From Mycolicibacterium litorale (lineage in GTDB: Bacteria; Actinomycetota; Actinomycetes; Mycobacteriales; Mycobacteriaceae): a DNA stretch of 64,000 bases. Location: the NCBI RefSeq assembly GCF_014218295.1, contig NZ_AP023287.1, positions 1,922,001 to 1,986,000 on the forward strand, in the 5' to 3' direction. Numbering within the stretch: position 1 is the first letter of the stretch; every line of letters begins with the position of its first letter. The notes under the pieces were generated by a model. That model was not told the origin of the DNA. It worked only from the letters and a program-made list of their open reading frames with translations, and did not search any database. A program made the position numbers and the translations under genes. This document shows, in pieces, positions 31,132 through 41,108 of the stretch.

Positions 31132-33633
31132 ATGACAGAACAACAACCGCGACCCGCCGCCGGCGCCCCCACATGGAAGGCTCCGGCGGCGGGGTCGTTG
31201 CGCCCCGCGACCGATCTGGTCCGGGCGACCCAGCAGCTGCTGACCGGAGGGCCCCGTCAGCTCGACACCGCCGCGTTGCGCGACGCGCTGCTGGATCTGC
31301 ACGAATTCTGGCTCGGCACAAAGGCGAACGAGATCGGCATCACGGCGACCAGTGGCTTCGCCATCGTCGCGACGGGCGGGCTCGGGCGCGGTGAGCTGCT
31401 GCCGTACTCGGACCTCGATCTGATGCTGTTGCACGACAACATGCCCGCGGACGTGGTCAGCCAGGTCGCCGAGTTGCTCTGGTATCCGTTGTGGGACGCC
31501 AACATTCGGCTCGATCACAGTGTGCGCACGGTGCCCGAGGCGCTGAAGGTGGCCGGTGAGGACATCTCCGCGGGACTCGCGATGCTCGAGGTGCGCCACA
31601 TCGCCGGGGATGCGGACCTGTCGAACCTGCTCGTCGGCGGTGCGCGCAGGCAGTGGCGCACCGGGATCGCCCCGCGCTTCGCCGAACTCGTCGAGCACAC
31701 CCAGGCGCGGTGGCAGCGCAGCGGCGAGATCGCCCACCGCGCCGAGCCCGACCTGAAATCGGGCCGGGGCGGGCTGCGCGACGTCCAGTTGCTCAACGCG
31801 CTGGCCATCGCGCAGCTGGCCGACGTCTATCCGAGCCCGGCGCTGGCCTCGCCGACGGGCACGCTCGGCGGGGCGCATCTGGCGCTGCTGAACGTGCGCA
31901 CCGAACTGCACCGGATCTCGGGCCGGGGCCGCGACCTGCTGCTGGCCCAGTACGCCGACGAGATCGGCGCGGCCCTGCGCATCGGTGACCGGTTCGACCT
32001 GGCCCGGATGCTCTCCGACGCGGCGCGCACCATCAGCTACTACGTCGACGCCGGGTTGCGCACCGCCGCCAACGCCCTGCCCCGGCGCGGATTCGCCGCG
32101 CTGCGCCGGCCCGTACGCCGGCCCCTCGACGAAGGCGTCGTGGAGTACGCGGGGGAGGTGATCCTCGCCCGTGACGCGCGCCCGGGGCGCGATCCGGGCC
32201 TGATCCTGCGGGTGGCGGCGGCCTCGGCGGTCACCGGGCTGCCGATGGCGGTGTCCACGCTGAGCCGGCTGGCCGAGACCGCGCCCGAACTGCGGACCCC
32301 GTGGCCTCGTCAGGCGCTCAAGGATCTGCTCGTGATGCTCGGCGTCGGTCCGGCGCTGGTGTCGACCGTCGAGGCGCTCGACCGCACCGGGCTGTGGGGA
32401 CGGCTCTTCCCCGAATGGGGAGCGGTGCGCGACCTGCCGCCGCGCGATGTGGTGCACATCTGGACCGTGGATCGTCATCTGGTCGAAACAGCTTCCCGCG
32501 CAAGCGCTTTGACCACCCGCGTGTCACGCCCGGATCTGCTGGTGCTAGGCGCGCTGTGCCACGACATCGGCAAGGGCCGCGGCGGGGACCACAGCGTGAT
32601 CGGCGCCGAACTCGCCGAGCAGATCGGCACCCGGCTCGGGCTCTGGCCGTCGGACATCGACCTGCTGTCGAAGATGGTGCGCTACCACCTGCTGCTGCCC
32701 GACACCGCCACGCGGCGCGACCTGCAGGACCCCAAGACCATCGACGCCGTCGTGCACAAACTCGACGGCGACCCGGTGCTGCTGGAACTCCTGCACGCCC
32801 TCGCCGAGGCCGACTCACTGGCCACCGGGCCCGGCGTGTGGGGCGATTGGAAGGCCTCGCTGATCGGCGACCTGGTGCGCCGCTGTCGTCTGGTGATGGC
32901 GGGCGAACCGCTCCCGCAGCCGGACCCGATCGATCCCCGCCACCTCGAGATGGCCGGTGAGGTGGGCGTGCAGGTCGAGCTGACGCCGGCCGACAGCCCG
33001 CACATCCACCACGTGACGATCATCGCCCCCGATCGCCGCGGCCTGCTGTCCAAGGCCGCCGGGGTGCTGGCGCTGAACTCGCTGCGGGTGCACTCGGCCT
33101 CGGTGAACAGCCATCAGGGGTCGGCGATCAACACGTTCGTGGTGTCGCCGCACTTCGGCACGCCGCCCGCGGCCGGACTGCTGCGCCAGCAGTTCATCCT
33201 CGCTCTCGACGGTGAACTCGACGTGCTCGGCGAGCTGGAGCGCCGCGAACGGGAGGCGGCCCAGTACGGCACCGCCCGGGCGGGGGAGATCCTGGCCGCC
33301 GTCCCGGCCAACCATGTGCCCGCCCCGCCGCGGGTGCTGTGGTCGGCCGGTACGGCACCCACCGAATTCGTCGTCCAGGTCCGCACCATCGACCGCGCGG
33401 GCCTGCTGGCCCGGCTGACCGCGGTGTTCGAACGCGACGGGGTCGACGTGGCCTGGGCCAAGGTCACCACGCTGGGCTCGTCGGTGGTCGACGTGTTCGG
33501 TATCACGGTGCCCGCGCTGGCCGCGGGCAGCGAATCCGACCGCCAGACGATCCGCGCCGAACTGGAACGCGACCTGTACGCGGTGCTGCCGACGCCGCCC
33601 CCGCCGCCCAAACCGGCCGAACAGGCGAGTTGA
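31132..33633 (+). CDS. glnD: PII uridylyl/adenylyltransferase GlnD
   Basis: 833-aa bifunctional enzyme that modifies PII when nitrogen is low and demodifies it when glutamine is high. Domains: nucleotidyltransferase with [20 protein letters not shown], helical region, HD phosphohydrolase ([17 protein letters not shown]), and two C-terminal ACT domains (about 620-700 and 740-815) that bind glutamine. Third gene of the amt operon, 67 nt after glnB. Confidence 0.96.
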   Translation: MTEQQPRPAAGAPTWKAPAAGSLRPATDLVRATQQLLTGGPRQLDTAALRDALLDLHEFWLGTKANEIGITATSGFAIVATGGLGRGELLPYSDLDLMLLHDNMPADVVSQVAELLWYPLWDANIRLDHSVRTVPEALKVAGEDISAGLAMLEVRHIAGDADLSNLLVGGARRQWRTGIAPRFAELVEHTQARWQRSGEIAHRAEPDLKSGRGGLRDVQLLNALAIAQLADVYPSPALASPTGTLGGAHLALLNVRTELHRISGRGRDLLLAQYADEIGAALRIGDRFDLARMLSDAARTISYYVDAGLRTAANALPRRGFAALRRPVRRPLDEGVVEYAGEVILARDARPGRDPGLILRVAAASAVTGLPMAVSTLSRLAETAPELRTPWPRQALKDLLVMLGVGPALVSTVEALDRTGLWGRLFPEWGAVRDLPPRDVVHIWTVDRHLVETASRASALTTRVSRPDLLVLGALCHDIGKGRGGDHSVIGAELAEQIGTRLGLWPSDIDLLSKMVRYHLLLPDTATRRDLQDPKTIDAVVHKLDGDPVLLELLHALAEADSLATGPGVWGDWKASLIGDLVRRCRLVMAGEPLPQPDPIDPRHLEMAGEVGVQVELTPADSPHIHHVTIIAPDRRGLLSKAAGVLALNSLRVHSASVNSHQGSAINTFVVSPHFGTPPAAGLLRQQFILALDGELDVLGELERREREAAQYGTARAGEILAAVPANHVPAPPRVLWSAGTAPTEFVVQVRTIDRAGLLARLTAVFERDGVDVAWAKVTTLGSSVVDVFGITVPALAAGSESDRQTIRAELERDLYAVLPTPPPPPKPAEQAS

Positions 33634-33678
33634 GCCGTGTCGGTCACCCGCCCGCCGACCGCTGCCCGCCGGGGAAGT

Positions 33679-33684
33679 TAGGCT
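33679..33684 (+). promoter_or_regulatory. Leaderless -10 element of ffh
   Basis: TAGGCT 7 nt before the ffh GTG, no Shine-Dalgarno sequence. Confidence 0.45.
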
Positions 33685-33691
33685 GGACGCC

Positions 33692-35260
33692 GTGTTCGAA
33701 TCCCTGTCCGACCGGTTGACCGGTGCCCTCTCCGGGCTACGCAACAAAGGCCGGCTGACCGACGCCGACATCGACGCCACCACCCGGGAGATCCGGTTGG
33801 CGCTGCTGGAAGCCGACGTCTCGCTTCCGGTCGTGCGCGCGTTCGTGGCGCGTATCAAGGAACGGGCCAAGGGTGCCGAGGTGTCGGCCGCGCTGAACCC
33901 CGCCCAGCAGGTCGTCAAGATCGTCAACGAGGAGCTCGTCGGCATCCTGGGCGGCGAGACCCGCACGTTGGCCTTCGCCAAGACCCCGCCGACGGTCATC
34001 ATGCTGGCCGGCCTGCAGGGTTCCGGTAAGACGACGCTGGCCGGCAAGCTCGCGAAGTGGTTGCGCGGGCAGGGCCACACCCCGCTGCTGGTGGCCTGCG
34101 ACCTGCAGCGGCCCGGCGCGGTCAACCAGCTTCAGATCGTCGGCGAACGCGCGGGCGTGTCGGTGTTCGCACCGCACCCGGGCACCGCTCCCGGCGCGTC
34201 GGAGGTCAAGGGAACCGCCGATCCGGTCGCCGTCGCCGCGGCCGGACTCGCCGAGGCCAAGGCCAAACACTTCGACGTCGTCATCGTCGACACCGCCGGC
34301 CGCCTCGGCATCGACGAGGAACTGATGAGCCAGGCCGCCGCGATCCGCGACGCCGTCCAGCCCGACGAGGTGCTGTTCGTCCTCGACGCGATGATCGGCC
34401 AGGACGCGGTCACCACCGCCGACGCGTTCCGCGAGGGTGTCGGGTTCACCGGCGTGGTGCTGACCAAGCTCGACGGCGACGCCCGCGGCGGTGCCGCGCT
34501 GTCGGTCCGCGAGGTCACCGGCGTGCCGATCCTGTTCGCCTCCGCCGGGGAGAAGCTCGAGGACTTCGACGTCTTCCACCCGGACCGGATGGCCAGCCGG
34601 ATCCTCGGCATGGGCGACGTCCTCACCCTGATCGAGCAGGCCGAGCAGGTCTTCGACGCCCAGCAGGCCGAGGCGGCCGCCGCCAAGATCGGCAGCGGTG
34701 AACTCACCCTCGAGGACTTCCTCGAGCAGATGCTGGCCATCCGAAAGATGGGCCCGATCGGCAACCTGCTCGGCATGCTGCCCGGCGCCGGCCAGATGAA
34801 GGATGCGCTGGCCGCGGTCGACGACCGCCAGCTCGACCGGGTGCAGGCCATCATCCGCGGTATGACACCGGCCGAACGCGCCGATCCCAAGATCATCAAC
34901 GCCTCACGCCGCCTGCGGATCGCCAACGGCTCGGGGGTGACGGTCTCGGAGGTCAACCAGCTCGTCGACCGGTTCTTCGAGGCTCGCAAGATGATGTCGC
35001 AGATGGCCGGGCAGATGGGAATGCCGTTCGGCCGCAAGAACACTCGCAAACAGACCAAGGGCAAGGGCAAGAAGGGCAAGAAGGCAGGCCGCGGGCCGAC
35101 GCCGCCGAAGAACCGCAATCCGCTGGGCGCGGGGATGGCCGGTATGCCGGGAATGCCCGCCGGATTCCCCGATCTGTCGCAGATGCCGAAAGGCCTCGAC
35201 GAGCTGCCGCCCGGGCTGGCCGATTTCGACCTGAGCAAGCTGAAGTTCCCCAAGAACTGA
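33692..35260 (+). CDS. ffh: Signal recognition particle protein Ffh
   Basis: 522-aa SRP GTPase that binds signal sequences on ribosomes and 4.5S RNA. N domain, G domain (GLQGSGKTTLAGKLAKWL, DLQRPGAVNQL, VIVDTAGRLGID, LTKLDGDARGG), then a Met-rich M domain (MLAIRKMGPIGNLLGMLPG, FFEARKMMSQMAGQMGM) with the RNA-binding helix and a long basic Lys/Gly tail. The downstream amidohydrolase overlaps its stop by 1 nt. Confidence 0.97.
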   Translation: MFESLSDRLTGALSGLRNKGRLTDADIDATTREIRLALLEADVSLPVVRAFVARIKERAKGAEVSAALNPAQQVVKIVNEELVGILGGETRTLAFAKTPPTVIMLAGLQGSGKTTLAGKLAKWLRGQGHTPLLVACDLQRPGAVNQLQIVGERAGVSVFAPHPGTAPGASEVKGTADPVAVAAAGLAEAKAKHFDVVIVDTAGRLGIDEELMSQAAAIRDAVQPDEVLFVLDAMIGQDAVTTADAFREGVGFTGVVLTKLDGDARGGAALSVREVTGVPILFASAGEKLEDFDVFHPDRMASRILGMGDVLTLIEQAEQVFDAQQAEAAAAKIGSGELTLEDFLEQMLAIRKMGPIGNLLGMLPGAGQMKDALAAVDDRQLDRVQAIIRGMTPAERADPKIINASRRLRIANGSGVTVSEVNQLVDRFFEARKMMSQMAGQMGMPFGRKNTRKQTKGKGKKGKKAGRGPTPPKNRNPLGAGMAGMPGMPAGFPDLSQMPKGLDELPPGLADFDLSKLKFPKN

Positions 35261-36345
35261 TGCCCGCTACGGCGCTGCACGTCAGGGGCCGCAGTCTGCC
35301 GGACGAACAGCCGGTGGAGTGGTGGATCGCCCACGGGGTCCTGCGCGCAGAACCGGTGCGCGGCGCGCAGACCGTGTTCGACGGCGGCTGGATCCTGCCC
35401 GGGCTGGTCGACGCGCACTGTCACGTCGGGCTGGGTCCGGTGCCCGGCGGCGCCGTCAGCATCGAGGAAGCGGCGGCGCAGGCCGAGACCGAGCGCGATG
35501 TGGGTGCCCTGCTGCTGCGCGACTGCGGTTCTCCCACGGACACCCGCAGCCTCGACGACCGCGACGACCTGCCGCGCATCATCCGCGCGGGCCGCCACGT
35601 CGCCAAACCGAAGCGCTACATCGCCGGGTACGCCGTCGACGTCGAGGACGAGACCCGGTTGCCCGAGATCGTCGCCGAGCAGGCGCGCCGCGGTGACGGG
35701 TGGGTGAAGCTCGTCGGGGACTGGATCGACCGGTCGATCGGCGATCTCGCTCCGCTGTGGGACGACGAGATCCTCAGACAAGCCATCGACGCCGCGCACG
35801 CCCACGGCGCCCGGGTGACCGCGCACGTCTTCGGCGAGGACGCGCTGCCCGGGCTGATCGGTGCGGGTATCGACTGCATCGAACACGGCACCGGCCTGAC
35901 CGACGAGACGATCGAGATGATGGTCGAGCACGGCACCGCGCTCGTGCCGACGCTGATCAACCTCGAGAACTTCTCCGGCATCGCCGATCAGGCGGTCAAG
36001 TACCCGGCCTACGCCGCGCACATGCGCGACCTGTACCGGCGGTCGTATCCGCGGGTGGCCGCCGCCCGCGATGCGGGCGTCCCGATCTACGCAGGCACCG
36101 ACGCGGGCAGCACCATCGTCCACGGCCGCATCGGCGACGAGATCGAGGCGCTGCGCGGCATCGGCATGAGCGCGACCGATGCGCTGGGAGCGGCCTGCTG
36201 GGACGCGCGCGCCTGGCTCGGGCGGCCCGGCCTCGCCGACGGTGCACCCGCGGATCTGGTCTGCTACTCCGACGATCCGCGCCGCGGCGCCGCCGTCGTC
36301 AACGAACCGGCGCTGGTGATCCTGCGGGGCAGGGTTTTCCGCTAG
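35260..36345 (+). CDS. Amidohydrolase, imidazolonepropionase/prolidase-like
   Basis: 361-aa metal-dependent hydrolase, homologue of Rv2915c. Metal sites: GLVDAHCHVGLG, Lys in GWVKLVGDW, HVFGE and IEHGTGLTDE, Asp in YAGTDAGSTI. The subgroup includes Xaa-Pro and Xaa-Arg dipeptidases; no substrate can be read from the sequence. TGATG coupling to ffh. Convergent with the diflavin reductase: the two stops overlap in CTAG. Confidence 0.85.
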   Translation: MPATALHVRGRSLPDEQPVEWWIAHGVLRAEPVRGAQTVFDGGWILPGLVDAHCHVGLGPVPGGAVSIEEAAAQAETERDVGALLLRDCGSPTDTRSLDDRDDLPRIIRAGRHVAKPKRYIAGYAVDVEDETRLPEIVAEQARRGDGWVKLVGDWIDRSIGDLAPLWDDEILRQAIDAAHAHGARVTAHVFGEDALPGLIGAGIDCIEHGTGLTDETIEMMVEHGTALVPTLINLENFSGIADQAVKYPAYAAHMRDLYRRSYPRVAAARDAGVPIYAGTDAGSTIVHGRIGDEIEALRGIGMSATDALGAACWDARAWLGRPGLADGAPADLVCYSDDPRRGAAVVNEPALVILRGRVFR

Positions 36346-37937
36346 TACACGTCGCGCACGTAGCGGTGGTTCCTGATCAGCTCGTTGACGTAGGCGTGGG
36401 CGTCGTCGGCGTCGAGCCCGCCGCAGTCGGCGACGATCTCGTGCAGCGCCGCGTCGACGTCCTTGGCCATCCGGTCGGCGTCACCGCACACGTAGACGTG
36501 GGCGCCGTCCTGCAGCCATCGGTACAGCTCCGCACCGTTGTCGCGCATCCGTTGCTGCACATAGTGTTTCGCCGCCTGGTCGCGGGAGAACGCGAGGTCC
36601 AACCGGGTCAGGGTGCCCGACGCCAGGAAGCCGTCGAGCTCGTCGCCGTAGAGGTAGTCCGTCGCCCGGTGGCGGTCCCCGAAGAACAGCCACGACCGGC
36701 CGGGCGCCGCGGTGGCCCGGCGCTCCTGCAGGAAGGCGCGGAAGGGTGCGATACCGGTGCCGGGTCCGATCATGACGATCGGCACGTCAGGGGCGGGTAG
36801 GCGGAAGGCATGGTTGGGCCGCAGGTGCACCCGTAGCGTGTCGCCCCGGTCGGCCAGGAACGTCGAGGCGACCCCGCCGTGGTGGCGCTCGCCGGCGGTG
36901 TAGCGGACGGTGGCGACCGTCAGGTGCACGCAGTCGGGGTGCACTACGGGACTCGACGCGATCGAGTAGTCGCGGAACTGCAGAGGCCGCAGGGTGTCGA
37001 CGACCTCGTCGATGCCGAGGTCGGCGAGCCGGATGAGGTCGAGCACGTCCTTGCCGTACGCCCAGGAGCCCGGTGCCGCCGTGGTGTCGCCGGCGAGGGC
37101 GGCGGCTGCCTCGGGGTCGGCGGTTCTCGCGGCGACCAGCGCCTGCAGGGCCCGCGATGGGGTCCGGATCTCCAGGTGTTCGGTGAGCAGGTCGCCGAGC
37201 GGTTCGTCGCGGTCGGTCACCGGGTGGTCGCGGCCGGCGCCGAGCTCGGCCAGGATCGCCTCGACCAGCGCGGGATCGTTGGTGGCGTGCACGGCAAGCG
37301 AATCCCCTGCGGTGTAGGCGATTCCGGTACCGGTGAGGTCGATCTCGTAGTGGCGGACCTCACGGGTGGACTCGGCCGCGGTGAGCACTCTGTTGACGGT
37401 GAGCCGGGTGCTCACCGGTTCGTGGCGTTCCCGGCTGGACGATTCTGTGACGTGGTGCGTGGCCGGCACCGGGGCGCCGTGTGCGGCCTGCAGGAACTTC
37501 AGCACGTCGGTGGTCCAGGCCTTGGCGGGCTGGACGTAGGAACCGTCGACGTCGACGCGCTCGACGAGCCGGGTCGCACCCAGGGCCTCGAGGCGTTCGT
37601 CGAGCAGTTTTCCGGCGTTGCAGAAGAGGTCGTAGCCGGTGTCGCCGAGTGCGAGCACGGCGAAGCTCAGCCGATCCAGCGCCTCGGTCTCGGCGCTGAG
37701 CGCCTCCCAGAACAAGGTGGCGTTGTCGGGGAATTCGCCGTCGCCGAAGGTCGAGGTGACCACCACGAAGTGCGTCGCCCCCCGCAGGTCGGCCATCTCG
37801 ACCTGGTTCAGCTCGATCGCCTCGGTGTCGATGCCGACGGCCTGGCACTCCTCGGCGAACGTCATGGCGGCGTCCTCGGCGTTGCCCATGTCGGTGCCGA
37901 AGGCGACGATCAGCGAAAAGTCCGGTCGGCCGGTCAT
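36342..37937 (-). CDS. Diflavin (FMN/FAD, NADPH) reductase, CysJ-like
   Basis: 531 aa. N-terminal flavodoxin domain (FGTDMGNAEDAA phosphate loop; TSTFGDGEFPDNA; LGDTGYDLFCNAGK), then FAD domain (RDYSIASSP, GVASTFLADR) and NADPH domain (MIGPGTGIAPFRAFLQERR, YVCGDADRMAKDV) ending with the aromatic RDVY. It would pass electrons from NADPH to sulfite reductase, a P450, or ferric iron. No sulfite reductase haemoprotein lies nearby. An IdeR-like box 16 nt before the ATG suggests iron control. Not present at this place in M. tuberculosis. Confidence 0.85.
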   Translation of the reverse strand: MTGRPDFSLIVAFGTDMGNAEDAAMTFAEECQAVGIDTEAIELNQVEMADLRGATHFVVVTSTFGDGEFPDNATLFWEALSAETEALDRLSFAVLALGDTGYDLFCNAGKLLDERLEALGATRLVERVDVDGSYVQPAKAWTTDVLKFLQAAHGAPVPATHHVTESSSRERHEPVSTRLTVNRVLTAAESTREVRHYEIDLTGTGIAYTAGDSLAVHATNDPALVEAILAELGAGRDHPVTDRDEPLGDLLTEHLEIRTPSRALQALVAARTADPEAAAALAGDTTAAPGSWAYGKDVLDLIRLADLGIDEVVDTLRPLQFRDYSIASSPVVHPDCVHLTVATVRYTAGERHHGGVASTFLADRGDTLRVHLRPNHAFRLPAPDVPIVMIGPGTGIAPFRAFLQERRATAAPGRSWLFFGDRHRATDYLYGDELDGFLASGTLTRLDLAFSRDQAAKHYVQQRMRDNGAELYRWLQDGAHVYVCGDADRMAKDVDAALHEIVADCGGLDADDAHAYVNELIRNHRYVRDVY

Positions 37938-37952
37938 CGATCGCTCCCTCCA

Positions 37953-37971
37953 TCAAGTTAGGGCGACCTTA
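37953..37971 (-). promoter_or_regulatory. IdeR/iron-box-like operator
   Basis: TCAAGTTAGGGCGACCTTA matches the IdeR consensus TTAGGTTAGGCTAACCTAA at 13 of 19 positions, and the sequence AAGTTAGGGCGACCTTACTT is an imperfect palindrome (16/20). Located 16 nt upstream of the diflavin reductase ATG, a position suited to repression. Confidence 0.5.
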
Positions 37972-38020
37972 CTTGGCGGAGGGCGACAGTGGGGCGCTCC
38001 CTGTTTCGGGAGACCCGCGT

Positions 38021-38872
38021 TCAGCCGGCCTGGCTGAAGCCCCAGTCGAACAGCGCGATGGCCTGACCGTAGAGGTCTCCGGTGCCGTACATCTGGACCA
38101 CGGCGAGGCGACGGTTACCCCGTTGTGCGGCACCGATATACGTCTTTCGGGCGAGATTGGTGTAACCCGTCTTGCCGCCGAGATCACCCGGGTAGCGCGT
38201 GAGCAGCTCGTTCTGGTTGGTGAGCGTCTTACCGGGGAACGGCGCCGACGGGGCGCGCATGATCTGGGCTATCAGCGGATACGACAGCGCCGCCCGCAGG
38301 ATCAGCGCGAGATCGTGCGGTGTGGTGATGGACTCCCAACCCGGGCCGTCGAGCCCTGACGGGGACGACGCCCTGGTGGCCCGCGCCCCGACGGTCGCCG
38401 CCTTGCGGTTCATCGCCGCGACCGCGGCGCGCTGACCGCCGAGCATGTCGGCGAGCATGTTGGCCGCGTCGTTGCCCGACACCATCAGAAGCGCCGAGAG
38501 CAGCTGGCGGGTGGTGTAGGGCTGGCCGGGGGTGAGTCCGACACAGGAGCACTCCACCTTCGTGTGTGAGGCGTTCGCACGGGCGAAGTTGTCGGGGGAC
38601 AGGTGGTCGAGGACGACCATGGCCAGCAGCACCTTGATCGTGCTGGCGGGCGCATGTGGTTCGTACGGATTGCGGCTGGCCAGGATCCGGCCGGAGTCGA
38701 GGTCGGCGAGCAGCCAGGCCTGCGCGGGGCCCTGGGGCAGCGCCACCGCCCCGGCCGGCTGCGGTTGCGCGACGGCGACCCGCGGCAGCGTCACCGACAG
38801 TGAGGACACCAGGACGAGCGCGCAGCCCGCGACCAGCGTGCGCGGCCACATCCGCGCACGCGACCAGGCCAT
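38021..38872 (-). CDS. dacB: D-alanyl-D-alanine carboxypeptidase (S11)
   Basis: 283-aa penicillin-binding protein that trims the terminal D-Ala of peptidoglycan stems. Signal peptide (to about residue 35), SxxK motif STIK (Ser77-Lys80), SGN (132-134), KTG (234-236). Short form without the C-terminal membrane anchor domain. Cys pair in VECSCVG may form a disulfide. Directly followed on the same strand by the diflavin reductase and preceded by a close paralogue; M. tuberculosis has one gene here (dacB2, Rv2911). Confidence 0.92.
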   Translation of the reverse strand: MAWSRARMWPRTLVAGCALVLVSSLSVTLPRVAVAQPQPAGAVALPQGPAQAWLLADLDSGRILASRNPYEPHAPASTIKVLLAMVVLDHLSPDNFARANASHTKVECSCVGLTPGQPYTTRQLLSALLMVSGNDAANMLADMLGGQRAAVAAMNRKAATVGARATRASSPSGLDGPGWESITTPHDLALILRAALSYPLIAQIMRAPSAPFPGKTLTNQNELLTRYPGDLGGKTGYTNLARKTYIGAAQRGNRRLAVVQMYGTGDLYGQAIALFDWGFSQAG

Positions 38873-38953
38873 GAGCGCAGAGCCTAATCCGGGCTATGCG
38901 TCGGAATGGTCTCGAAACCGTTGCGGGTCAATGTCATCCGGTTTGGCGACCGG

Positions 38954-39823
38954 TCACAGTGACCCGACGTTGGCGGTGCGGTCCAGTGCGAAACCCCAGT
39001 CCAGCAGGCTGGCCGCCTGATCCCAGTACGTGGGGCCGCCCTCTGTGACCAGTCCGTGCATCAGGACGACGACCAGCCGGCGGCCGTCGCGTTGCGCCGC
39101 GCCGACGAAGGTCTTGCGGGCGATGTCGGTGAACCCGGTCTTCCCGCCGATGGCGCCGGGGTAGCGGCGCAGCAGCTCGTTCTGGTTGACCAGGACGGCG
39201 TCGCCGGACTTCGTCGGGAAGACGGCCGTCGGCATTGCGGTGATCTGCGCGAAGACCGGGTCGGCCATCGCGGCCCGGAAGATCACCGCGAGGTCGTGCG
39301 GCGTCGACCAGAACGGCATACCGGGACCGTCGAGCCCGGACGGGGTGACCACGTTGGTGCCGTGGGCGCCGAGAGCGGCGGCTCTGGCGTTCATCTTGGC
39401 CACGGCCACATCGGTGCCGCCGAGCATGCGCGCCAGCGTGTTGGCCGCGTCGTTTCCCGACACCAGCAGCAAGCCCTCGAGCAGTTGGCGGGCGGTGTAG
39501 ACCTGGCCGGGCGCCACACCGGCGCAGTTGCACTCCACCTGCGTGTCGGCGTCCTCGGCGACGATCGTCGCGTCGAGCGGCAGCTCGGCGAGCACCACCT
39601 GGGCGAGCAGCGTCTTGATGGTGCTCGCCGGGGCGTACCGGATGCCGTCGTTGCGGCCGGCCAGCACCTGACCGGTGTCCATGTCGGCGACGATCCACGC
39701 CTCGGCGGGTCCGGCGGGGATCGGTACCGAACCGACCGGCTGGACGTCGATGTCGGCGCCCGCGACCGGTGCGGCGGTCAGCGCGACGAGCAGGAGCGCG
39801 AACAGAGTGGCCAGCTTCGGCAT
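38954..39823 (-). CDS. dacB2: D-alanyl-D-alanine carboxypeptidase (S11), paralogue
   Basis: 289 aa, same architecture as the neighbour: signal peptide ending about AGA (residue 23), STIK (Ser67-Lys70), SGN (122-124), KTG (228-230), and a matching VECNCAG Cys pair. The two proteins share long identical stretches around all motifs (for example ATTRQLL/TARQLL and VSGNDAANML/TL), showing tandem duplication. Divergent from the SnoaL-like gene. Confidence 0.92.
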   Translation of the reverse strand: MPKLATLFALLLVALTAAPVAGADIDVQPVGSVPIPAGPAEAWIVADMDTGQVLAGRNDGIRYAPASTIKTLLAQVVLAELPLDATIVAEDADTQVECNCAGVAPGQVYTARQLLEGLLLVSGNDAANTLARMLGGTDVAVAKMNARAAALGAHGTNVVTPSGLDGPGMPFWSTPHDLAVIFRAAMADPVFAQITAMPTAVFPTKSGDAVLVNQNELLRRYPGAIGGKTGFTDIARKTFVGAAQRDGRRLVVVLMHGLVTEGGPTYWDQAASLLDWGFALDRTANVGSL

Positions 39824-39855
39824 GGCCGGTGAGCTTAATCGGGTTCAATCAGGTC

Positions 39856-40275
39856 ATGTTGAGCCTCGCGGAAATCTCCGACCGGCTGGAGATCCAGCAA
39901 TTGATGGTCGACTACTCGTCGGCGATCGACCAGCGCCGTTTCGACGACCTCGACCGGGTGTTCACCCCGGACGCCTACATCGACTACCGCGCCACCGGCG
40001 GCGTCGACGGCATCTATCCGGAGGTGAAGAAGTGGCTTGCCGAGGTGCTGCCCAACTTCCCGGCGTATTCACACCTGGTCGGCAACTTCGACGTCACGAT
40101 CTCCGGGGACACCGCGACGTCGCGGGCCATCTGCTTCAATCCGATGGTGATGGGCGGTGACGGCGGTCAGGTCTACTTCGTCGGCATCTGGTACGTCGAC
40201 GAGTTCGTCCGCACCGCCGACGGCTGGCGGATGACCCGCCGGGTCGAAGAGAAGTGTTTCGACAAGCTGGTGTGA
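39856..40275 (+). CDS. SnoaL/NTF2-like fold protein
   Basis: 139 aa, homologue of Rv2910c. The cone-shaped SnoaL_4 fold is recognisable from LAEISDRLEIQQLMVDYSSAIDQRRFDDLDRVFTPDA and the C-terminal GWRMTRRVEEK. The family contains polyketide cyclases, dehydratases, steroid isomerases and non-catalytic binders; the catalytic type here is unknown. Between dacB2 (divergent) and a methyltransferase (convergent). Confidence 0.78.
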   Translation: MLSLAEISDRLEIQQLMVDYSSAIDQRRFDDLDRVFTPDAYIDYRATGGVDGIYPEVKKWLAEVLPNFPAYSHLVGNFDVTISGDTATSRAICFNPMVMGGDGGQVYFVGIWYVDEFVRTADGWRMTRRVEEKCFDKLV

Positions 40276-40285
40276 GCGGCGGACA

Positions 40286-40927
40286 TCAGCCGGCGCGCTG
40301 CGCGACGATCGTGTGGCGCGGCATCCGGCCGTCGGTCCTGCTCTCGACCTCGACGGTGAAACCGGCCCGCTCGAACGCGGCCACGATGTCGGCGACCGGC
40401 CGCAGCCGGAACCCGTACGGCGTCATCGGCAGCGCGCGCATGGCCTCGGGGTCACCGATCCCGACCGCGACGCGACCGCCGGGTTTGAGGACCCGGGCCA
40501 GTTCGGCGCACACGGTGTCGAGGTCGTCGAGGAAGTACAGCGTGTTGACGGTGATCGCCGCGTCGAGCGATATGTCGTCGAGCGGCAGCGCGGTGAGCGA
40601 GCCCTCGACCAGCCGCAACCGGTCGCTTTCGAGGTCGCGGCGGAATCCGCGCCGCGCCCGCTCGAGCATGTCCCCGGAGATCTCGACGCCGTAGACGGTG
40701 CCGCCGGTGCCGACCGCGTCGACGAGCAGGCGCAGCCCCGCGCCGCCGCCGAATCCGATGTCGGCGGCGATTCCGCCGGCGGGCACCTGAGCCGCGGCCA
40801 CCGCCGTGGCGATCGCCTGGCCGTTTCCGCGGTTCAACGCCCCGGCGACGACGCCGCCGAGAGGGCCGTGCGGACGGCCGAGCTGCCCGGCAAGGCCGGT
40901 GAGGAGTCGCTGACGAAGTGAGGCCAT
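40286..40927 (-). CDS. Class I SAM-dependent methyltransferase
   Basis: 213 aa. SAM-binding motif I IAADIGFGGGAGLRLLVDAV, motif II GTVYGVEISGDMLERARRG, and post-motif LTALPLDDISLDAAITVNTLYFLDD with VLKPGGRVAVGIGD are typical of the UbiE/SmtA-like group. Small-molecule or lipid substrate likely but unknown. Convergent with the SnoaL-like gene, divergent from rpsP. Confidence 0.85.
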   Translation of the reverse strand: MASLRQRLLTGLAGQLGRPHGPLGGVVAGALNRGNGQAIATAVAAAQVPAGGIAADIGFGGGAGLRLLVDAVGTGGTVYGVEISGDMLERARRGFRRDLESDRLRLVEGSLTALPLDDISLDAAITVNTLYFLDDLDTVCAELARVLKPGGRVAVGIGDPEAMRALPMTPYGFRLRPVADIVAAFERAGFTVEVESRTDGRMPRHTIVAQRAG

Positions 40928-40948
40928 GCCTCGAGTGTGCCCGGTGCA

Positions 40949-40995
40949 GCGATTTCCGGCCGGAGGCGCCGGTCTGGCACAATGGTCGGCTGTCC
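40949..40995 (+). promoter_or_regulatory. rpsP promoter region sharing a motif with rplS
   Basis: GCGATTTC at 40949, then 15 nt, then GTCTGGCACAAT at 40972 followed by CTGTCC. The same elements at the same spacing precede rplS (44170-44217). Likely the common promoter type of both ribosomal units. The remaining ~110 nt to the rpsP ATG form a 5' leader. Confidence 0.6.
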
Positions 40996-41108
40996 GCCCG
41001 CGACCCTGGCCGCGCGGTGGTCACACACGCGAGGCAAAACCGGATCGGGCAATCCGCCCGCATCGCTGAATTGCAGCGTGGCAACTACTTAGGAGTGTCG
41101 CAACACCC

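Noticed and set aside
40972..40983. TGGCAC as a sigma-54 promoter element
   Set aside because: Actinobacteria lack sigma-54 and the matching TTGC element is absent at the required distance.
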